DNA of 32,525 nucleotides from Chloroflexota bacterium. GTDB taxonomy: Bacteria; Chloroflexota; Chloroflexia; Chloroflexales; Chloroflexaceae. The position numbers were made by a program, and so were the translations under genes. Numbering within the stretch: position 1 is the first letter of the stretch; each line of letters starts with the position of its first letter. The notes beneath the pieces were generated by a model. That model made no database searches and had not been told where the DNA came from. It was given only the letters and a program-made list of their open reading frames with translations. Location: assembly GCA_030550625.1 (NCBI GenBank), contig JAUQOZ010000132.1:1-32525 (forward strand). Direction: 5' to 3'. Positions 26,586 through 32,525 of this stretch are shown here, piece by piece.

Positions 26586-26625
26586 TACGGATGAGAGTCG
26601 CCATGCCAACCAAAGGAGCCACGCT

Positions 26626-28068
26626 ATGACTACTGTCACTGACACCGAACATTCGGCTGATGAGATTGAACGGCTCGTCGAAATTGCCGAACACCTGCGC
26701 GATGGCGACTTCACGATTGACGTGCCGGCCGTGCAGAGTCGCGACCAACGGATCAGCCGGCTAGCGGCTTCGCTCCGCGAACTAGCTGCCAGTCTCGCCC
26801 GCCGCCAGCGCGAGATCGAAACCCTACACCGCATTACCACCCGCATCAATGCTGGCCTCATGCTCGATGAAATCCTCGACGGCGTGTATAACGACTTTCG
26901 CGAGGTGATTCCTTACGAGCGGATCGGGTTTGCCCTGCTCGAAGACGGCGGCAAGGTGTTGCGCGCGCGTTGGGCGCGCACCAGCTTGCCCGCAGTCCAT
27001 TTGAAACGCGGTTACTCAGCGCCGATGGCCGGCAGCAGCCTTGAGACGATCATACAGACTGGTCAGCCACGGATTATCAACGATCTGGTGCAATATTTAC
27101 GCCGCAAACCCGAGTCAGAATCAACCCGCCTGATCGTCAACGAAGGGATTCGCTCTTCGCTAACCTGCCCGCTGATCGCCAACGGCGTGCCGGTCGGTTT
27201 TATCTTCTTTTCGAGCGCCAAAGCCAACACCTACACCAACGAGCACGTCGAACGCTATATGCAGATCGCCGAGCAGTTGTCGGTGATCGTGGAAAAAGGC
27301 AACCTCGTCTCGCAACTCGCGGCGCAGAAAGAGCTGCTCGAAAAGCAAAACGCCGAACTCCGCCGCTTGTCGGCGCTCAAGAACAACCTGCTCGGCATGG
27401 TGGCCCACGACCTGCGCAACCCAGTCGCGATTATCCAGATGATGGCCGCTATTCTGCGCAACCAACAATTACAACGCCCGCCAGAAGAGCGCCAGCGTAT
27501 GCTCGATGATATCTACCGCCAGACCGAGCACATGCTGGCAATGCTGAACGATCTGCTCGATCTGAGCCAGATCGAGAATGGCACGGTGACCATTTCGCCC
27601 GAACCGGTGGCGATCAAGCCGTTGCTCGAAGAGACGATCAACCGCCACCAGTTGTTAGCCAACCCCAAACAAACCCGCATCGAACTGGCGACGTCGATTG
27701 ATGGCACGGTGTATGCCGATCCATTGCGTCTCCGCCAAGTGCTCGACAACCTGATCTCAAACGCGGTCAAATTCTCGCCTCCCGGCAGCACCATTACGGT
27801 GAGCGCCGAACGCGACGGCGACTGGTGGAAATTTGCGGTATCCGACCAAGGGCCGGGGATTAGCCCCGATGAACGCAGCCGGCTGTTTGAAGCGTTTAGC
27901 CGGTTGTCAGCCCGGCCAACCGGCGGCGAAAAGAGCACTGGTCTTGGGCTTGCCATTGCCCGTAAGGTGGTGATGGCTCATGGCGGCGTGATCGATGTCT
28001 CGTCTACGCCGGGACAGGGGGCAACCTTCTGGTTCACCCTCCCTGCCGCCCTCCATGAAGAGGCTTGA
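26626..28068 (+). CDS. Soluble sensor histidine kinase (GAF-HisKA-HATPase)
   Basis: 480 aa; no obvious TM; GAF-like centre; NLLGMVAHDLRNPVAIIQMM (H-box), NLISNAVKFSPPGSTI (N), DQGPGISPDE (G1), GEKSTGLGLAIARKVVMAHGG (G2). Confidence 0.95.
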   Translation: MTTVTDTEHSADEIERLVEIAEHLRDGDFTIDVPAVQSRDQRISRLAASLRELAASLARRQREIETLHRITTRINAGLMLDEILDGVYNDFREVIPYERIGFALLEDGGKVLRARWARTSLPAVHLKRGYSAPMAGSSLETIIQTGQPRIINDLVQYLRRKPESESTRLIVNEGIRSSLTCPLIANGVPVGFIFFSSAKANTYTNEHVERYMQIAEQLSVIVEKGNLVSQLAAQKELLEKQNAELRRLSALKNNLLGMVAHDLRNPVAIIQMMAAILRNQQLQRPPEERQRMLDDIYRQTEHMLAMLNDLLDLSQIENGTVTISPEPVAIKPLLEETINRHQLLANPKQTRIELATSIDGTVYADPLRLRQVLDNLISNAVKFSPPGSTITVSAERDGDWWKFAVSDQGPGISPDERSRLFEAFSRLSARPTGGEKSTGLGLAIARKVVMAHGGVIDVSSTPGQGATFWFTLPAALHEEA

Positions 28069-31000
28069 CTATGTCGCGCATCTCACCAATCCAGCGACTG
28101 ACGCGCACGTATATCGGCGGTCTGGTGATGATAGCCTTGCTCGCGATCGGCGGTTACTCGCTGCTCGCGATCAATTCGCTGCGGCTATCACAATACGATT
28201 CAGTGCTTGACCTCACCTATCGCCAGCAGATCCGCGCTCAGCAAACGGCGTTGCTCGCCACCGAGCTAGCCCTCTTTGCCAATGCCTCGCAGGCTACCTC
28301 GATCCGGGCCGAACTGCGCACCCTCAGCGCTGAATTGCAGCAGACGCACCAACGGTTGCTGGCCGAAGCGCCAGTAGCGTATCTAACCCACATGACCCCA
28401 GCGTTGGAGCGCTTTTTGTTTTATGTCAATAATTTAGTCGAAGCGCCACCCGATCAACTGAGCCGGGATAATCCCGATCTGCGCGCCATTCAAACAAACC
28501 TGATCACGGTGCAAAGCGACCTCAGTGCAACGAGCAGTTTTTTGCTGTTGCAAAGCCAAACTTTGCGCGATCAGGTTTCGCTCATACAGGCTGGTGTGCT
28601 GGTGATGATTTTGCTGCTCTTGACCGCCGGCGGCCTGCTAGTTATCCGCCCCTTTGCCCGCAGCGCCCGCCGCGAAGCCGACCAACTGCGTATGCTGTCA
28701 CTGGTAGCGCGCTATACCGACAACGCGGTGATTATCACCGACCGCACCGGTAAGATTGAGTGGGTCAACGAAGGCTTTACCCGCATTTCCGGCTATACCC
28801 TCGATGAAGTGCGCGGGCGGAAACCGGGCGAATTTTTGCAGGGGCCAGCAACCGATCCGGCCACGGTAGCCGCGATCAGCCAAGCGCTGCGCAACGGTGA
28901 GTCGATCAAGGTTGAGATCGTCAACTATACCAAACAGGGCCGTCCGTACTGGCTCGCACTCGACATCTCGCCGGTCTACGACGAGCAGCACCAACTCACG
29001 CGCTTTATCGCGATCGAGTCAGACATTACTCACCAAAAAGAGATGGAGCGCATGCTGCGCGCGGCGCTGAAAGAGAGCCGCGACATCATGAATGCGCTTG
29101 ATCAGTCGGCAATTATCTCGATCGCCGATCCCGAAGGACGCATCCTCGAAGTGAACGAACGGTTCTGCGCGATCACCGGCTACCGGCCCGATGAGTTGAT
29201 CGGAAAAGATCATCGTATCTTCAAATCCGGCGTGCATCCGCCAGAGTTCTTTGCCGAACTGTGGCGCACTATCACATCTGGCCAGATCTGGCGCAACGAA
29301 ATTTGCAACCGGGCCAAAGATGGCCGCCTCTTCTGGGTTGATACGACCATTGTGCCGTTCATTGGCGAAGATGGCCAACCCGAACGATACCTGTCAGTGC
29401 GTTTTGACATCACCGCGCGCAAGAAGAGCGAGGAAGAGCTACGCGCTAGCGAGACCCGCTATCGCTCGGTAATTACCGCGATGAGCGAGGGGATCGTAGT
29501 GATGAATAAGGCTGGCGTGATCGAGACCTGCAACGCCAGCGCCGAACGGATTCTCGGCTTGACCTACGACCAACTGGTGGGCCGCACCAGTTTCGATCCG
29601 CGTTGGCAAGCGATTCACGAAGACGGCAGCCCCTTCCCCGGTGAAGAGCACCCCATTATGGTTGCGCTCACCACTGGACGTCCGCAGAGCGATGTGATTA
29701 TGGGGGTGCGCAAACCAAACGGCGATTTGACGTGGATCTCGATCAATTCGCAGCCGCTGTGCGATGACCATGGGCACGTCTACGCCGCCGTCGCCAGTTT
29801 CCACGACATCACAGCCCGCCGGTTGGCCGAACAAGAGCTGCGCTTCCAGAAGACGCTGCTCGAGTGCCAAACTGAAGCCTCTCCTGATGGCGTGCTGGTC
29901 GTATCGCCCGAACGGCGTTGCCTCTATGCCAACCGGCGTTTCCGCGAGATGTGGAGCCTCGATAACATTCCCGTCGAACAGGCGATCTGCGCAGCCAGTA
30001 TGGAAGCCATGCTTGCCCAAGTCTGCGATCCGGAGCGGGTGCGCAACGAGATAGAGGAACTCTACGCGAACCCGCACCTAACCGGCAAAGCCGAAATTGA
30101 GCTGAAAGATGGCCGCACCTTCGAGCGTTACAGCGCGCCGGTGATCAGCGCCGAAGGCGATTACTACGGCAGAGTGTGGTTCTTCCGCGACGTCACCGAA
30201 CGGCGGGCAGTCGAGCGGATGAAGAACGAGTTTGTGGCGGTTGTCTCGCACGAATTGCGCACGCCGCTGACCTCGATCCGCGGTTCGCTTGGCTTGTTGG
30301 CTGGCGGAGTGGCCGGCGAATTGCCGCCCCGTGCCGCAGCTATGATTGACATTGCGCTGAAAAATAGCGAGCGGCTGGTGCGGCTGATCAACGATATTCT
30401 CGACATCGAGAAGATCGAGTCGGGCAAGATGGTGTTTAAGCTGCAACCGGTCGTACTCGACGAACTCGTGCGGCAGACAATCGAAGCCAATCGCGGCTTC
30501 GGCCAGCAATACGATGTCAAGATTGAATTGACCGCTACCTTGCCCAATGTGCAGGTGTACGTCGATCCCGACCGGATGACGCAAGTCATCACCAATCTGA
30601 TCTCGAACGCGGTCAAATTCTCGCCGGCGGGGGGCAAAGTGGAAGTGGCGATTGGGCGCGAGCCACAAGGACGGGTGCGGATTACCGTTACCGACCATGG
30701 GCCGGGGATTCCGGTAGAGTTTCGTGATCGGATCTTCCAAAAATTCGCGCAGGCCGATTCATCAAACACGCGCCAACAAGGCGGCACCGGCCTTGGCCTG
30801 AGCATCAGCCGGGCGATTGTTGAGCGGCACGGCGGCCAGATTGGCTTCGTCACCGCAACCGGCGTGGGCACAACCTTCTACGTCGATTTGATCGAATATC
30901 GGGCGAACACCACCTCTTTACCGATGCCGGCAGTGCCACAGAATGCGCCGCGCATCTTGATCTGCGAAGACGATCCCGACATTGCTGCGCTGCTGTCACT

Positions 31001-31703
31001 GATGTTGCAGCAAGCCGGCTATGCCACCGACGTTGCCCATACGTTGGCCGAAGCGCGCGAACTCTTGCAACAACGCGACTACCGGGCCATGACGCTCGAT
31101 CTGATGTGGCCGAACGAAGACGGCAGCGCCTTTATCCGTGAAGTGCGCGACAACGCGCGCACACGCAATCTGCCGATCGTCGTGGTATCAGCACGGGCCG
31201 GCGAAGAACAAACCCTCAGCGGGGAAGACGCTGATGTGATAGACTGGTTGCCAAAGCCGATCGATCAGCAACGATTGCTCACCGCGTTGCGCCGGGCAGC
31301 GCGGCGCGCCGGCGCGAGCCGGCCCCAAGTGCTGCATATCGAGGATGATAGTGATGTGGTTGCGGTCGTGCGGTTGTTGTTAGCCGATATTGCTGAGGTG
31401 CAACAGGCCGCCACCATCGCTGAAGCGCAGCACTTATTACGTACCCAAGCGTTTGATCTGGTCATTCTCGATCAGAATTTGCCTGACGGCAACGGGATTG
31501 ATCTCTTACCACTGATCGAGAGCCAGCAACCGCCACTGCAAGTCATTCTCTTCTCGGTGCGCGATCTCGACCCGGACATTGCCAATCGTGTCGCCGTGAC
31601 GCTGGTCAAATCACGCACGACGAATGCTGAGCTCCTGACCGCCGTGACGCGCCTGCTCGATCAGGCCGCTCCAGCCGCAACCTCGCCCACATCGCCTAGG
31701 TAA
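28065..31703 (+). CDS. Membrane-anchored multi-PAS hybrid histidine kinase with two C-terminal receiver domains
   Basis: 1212 aa; two N-terminal TM segments; repeated PAS/PAC motifs; VAVVSHELRTPLTSIRGSLG, NLISNAVKFSPAGG, GGTGLGLSISRAIVERHGG; REC1 LICEDDPD...LDLMW...PKPID; REC2 LHIEDDSD...VILDQNLPDGNG...LVKSR; ATGA overlap with upstream kinase. Confidence 0.95.
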   Translation: MTMSRISPIQRLTRTYIGGLVMIALLAIGGYSLLAINSLRLSQYDSVLDLTYRQQIRAQQTALLATELALFANASQATSIRAELRTLSAELQQTHQRLLAEAPVAYLTHMTPALERFLFYVNNLVEAPPDQLSRDNPDLRAIQTNLITVQSDLSATSSFLLLQSQTLRDQVSLIQAGVLVMILLLLTAGGLLVIRPFARSARREADQLRMLSLVARYTDNAVIITDRTGKIEWVNEGFTRISGYTLDEVRGRKPGEFLQGPATDPATVAAISQALRNGESIKVEIVNYTKQGRPYWLALDISPVYDEQHQLTRFIAIESDITHQKEMERMLRAALKESRDIMNALDQSAIISIADPEGRILEVNERFCAITGYRPDELIGKDHRIFKSGVHPPEFFAELWRTITSGQIWRNEICNRAKDGRLFWVDTTIVPFIGEDGQPERYLSVRFDITARKKSEEELRASETRYRSVITAMSEGIVVMNKAGVIETCNASAERILGLTYDQLVGRTSFDPRWQAIHEDGSPFPGEEHPIMVALTTGRPQSDVIMGVRKPNGDLTWISINSQPLCDDHGHVYAAVASFHDITARRLAEQELRFQKTLLECQTEASPDGVLVVSPERRCLYANRRFREMWSLDNIPVEQAICAASMEAMLAQVCDPERVRNEIEELYANPHLTGKAEIELKDGRTFERYSAPVISAEGDYYGRVWFFRDVTERRAVERMKNEFVAVVSHELRTPLTSIRGSLGLLAGGVAGELPPRAAAMIDIALKNSERLVRLINDILDIEKIESGKMVFKLQPVVLDELVRQTIEANRGFGQQYDVKIELTATLPNVQVYVDPDRMTQVITNLISNAVKFSPAGGKVEVAIGREPQGRVRITVTDHGPGIPVEFRDRIFQKFAQADSSNTRQQGGTGLGLSISRAIVERHGGQIGFVTATGVGTTFYVDLIEYRANTTSLPMPAVPQNAPRILICEDDPDIAALLSLMLQQAGYATDVAHTLAEARELLQQRDYRAMTLDLMWPNEDGSAFIREVRDNARTRNLPIVVVSARAGEEQTLSGEDADVIDWLPKPIDQQRLLTALRRAARRAGASRPQVLHIEDDSDVVAVVRLLLADIAEVQQAATIAEAQHLLRTQAFDLVILDQNLPDGNGIDLLPLIESQQPPLQVILFSVRDLDPDIANRVAVTLVKSRTTNAELLTAVTRLLDQAAPAATSPTSPR

Positions 31704-31716
31704 AGGAGAACCGCGT

Positions 31717-32115
31717 ATGGCATCGTTGCAGAAAATCCTCTTCGTCGAAGACGATCCTGATATTCAGATGGTGGCCCAATTGGCCTTAGAAGCCGTCGGC
31801 GGCTACACTGTGCAGATGTGTAGTTCAGGCGCTGAAGCGTTGGCAGTAGCTGAACAATTCGCGCCTGATCTAATCCTGCTCGATGTGATGATGCCGGGGA
31901 TGGACGGCCCGACGACGCTGGCCGAGTTGCGGAAGAATCCGGCACTGGCACAGACACCGGTGATCTTTATGACGGCGCGAGTGCAACGCCATGAAGTCGA
32001 GCAATACTTGGCGCTCGGCGCAGCCGATGTGATCTCGAAGCCATTTGATCCCATGACATTATCAGCGCAAGTGGCGGCAATCTGGATGAAAGCCTATGAA
32101 ACCCGATCCCGCTGA
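31717..32115 (+). CDS. Single-domain response regulator (REC)
   Basis: 132 aa; ILFVEDDPDIQMV, LILLDVMMPGMDGP, PVIFMTARV, DVISKPFDPMTL. Confidence 0.95.
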   Translation: MASLQKILFVEDDPDIQMVAQLALEAVGGYTVQMCSSGAEALAVAEQFAPDLILLDVMMPGMDGPTTLAELRKNPALAQTPVIFMTARVQRHEVEQYLALGAADVISKPFDPMTLSAQVAAIWMKAYETRSR

Positions 32116-32525
32116 ACAGTTTGAAGCATTGCGCCGGCGCTACGCCTCGCAAATTGGCGAACGGGTCGAGGCGATTGCGGCGGCTTGGCGCCAGCTCGAG
32201 CAGAGCCAATGGGACAAGACGGTTGGAATGGAGACCCGCCAACTTGCCCACAAACTGGCCGGCTCGGCGGCAATGTTCGGTTTTGCCGATTTGGGTGCGG
32301 TTGCCCGCGAGATTGACATCGGCCTGAAAGAGTGGCTCGAACATGACCAACCCCTCGACGCCGCGGCTCGCCACGCTTTGGCCCAGCAGATGATGCTGTT
32401 GCAGCGGATGGTGAAGGAAGGGAAAGTTACGACTGTCTTGCCGGAATCGGCATCTGAACCACCGCTAGCGTCAGCGATGCCAACACCCGCCGTTCAACCA
32501 TCTGAGCCATCGCCGCCACCGGCGA
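32096..32525 (+). CDS. Hpt (histidine phosphotransfer) domain protein, 3'-truncated by window end
   Basis: Open frame with no stop before the window end, so absent from the ORF track: MKPDPAEQFEALRRRYASQIGERVEAIAAAWRQLEQSQWDKTVGMETRQLAHKLAGSAAMFGFADLGAVAREIDIGLKEW... then Pro/Ala/Ser-rich linker; HKLAGSAAMFGF is the Hpt phospho-His signature. Confidence 0.88.
   Translation, partial: MKPDPAEQFEALRRRYASQIGERVEAIAAAWRQLEQSQWDKTVGMETRQLAHKLAGSAAMFGFADLGAVAREIDIGLKEWLEHDQPLDAAARHALAQQMMLLQRMVKEGKVTTVLPESASEPPLASAMPTPAVQPSEPSPPPA

Noticed and set aside
30078-30740. 220-aa antisense ORF inside the hybrid kinase
   Set aside because: Shadow of the conserved HisKA/HATPase region; conservation is explained by the sense protein.

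Overview
GC-rich bacterial window. Gene content and repeat style suggest a filamentous anoxygenic phototroph-type Chloroflexota (Chloroflexus/Roseiflexus-like), but this is inference only. Positions ~1-19,750 (+ strand) hold a surface polysaccharide/glycolipid cluster: two hexapeptide acyltransferases, a WecB-like epimerase, a DPM1-like GT2, a small membrane protein overlapping a B12-type radical SAM protein, two GT-C-like multispanning proteins, two tandem GT4-like glycosyltransferases, a second GT2, an SMR/ArnE-like carrier, a SIS-domain isomerase, a DegT aminotransferase, an FAD oxidoreductase, a polyprenyl-phosphate sugar phosphotransferase and a Gfo/Idh dehydrogenase. A strong hairpin (19757-19787) separates this cluster from a convergent minus-strand group: acyl-CoA synthetase, small membrane protein, two-domain polyphosphate:AMP phosphotransferase (PPK2 family) and a GAF/PAS/HD-GYP protein. 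Diverging from that group is a plus-strand phosphorelay: soluble histidine kinase, membrane hybrid kinase with two REC domains, stand-alone REC, and an Hpt protein that runs off the window and is absent from the supplied ORF track. A nest of palindromic intergenic repeats lies at 6541-7144. I saw no rRNA, tRNA, CRISPR array or transposase. The best leads are a lipid-linked sugar synthesis/flip/transfer module (GT2 + SMR + GT-C + DegT), the overlapping membrane protein/radical SAM pair, the translationally coupled HD-GYP/PPK2 pair with a Cys/His cluster in the HD-GYP sensor region, and the complete phosphorelay.
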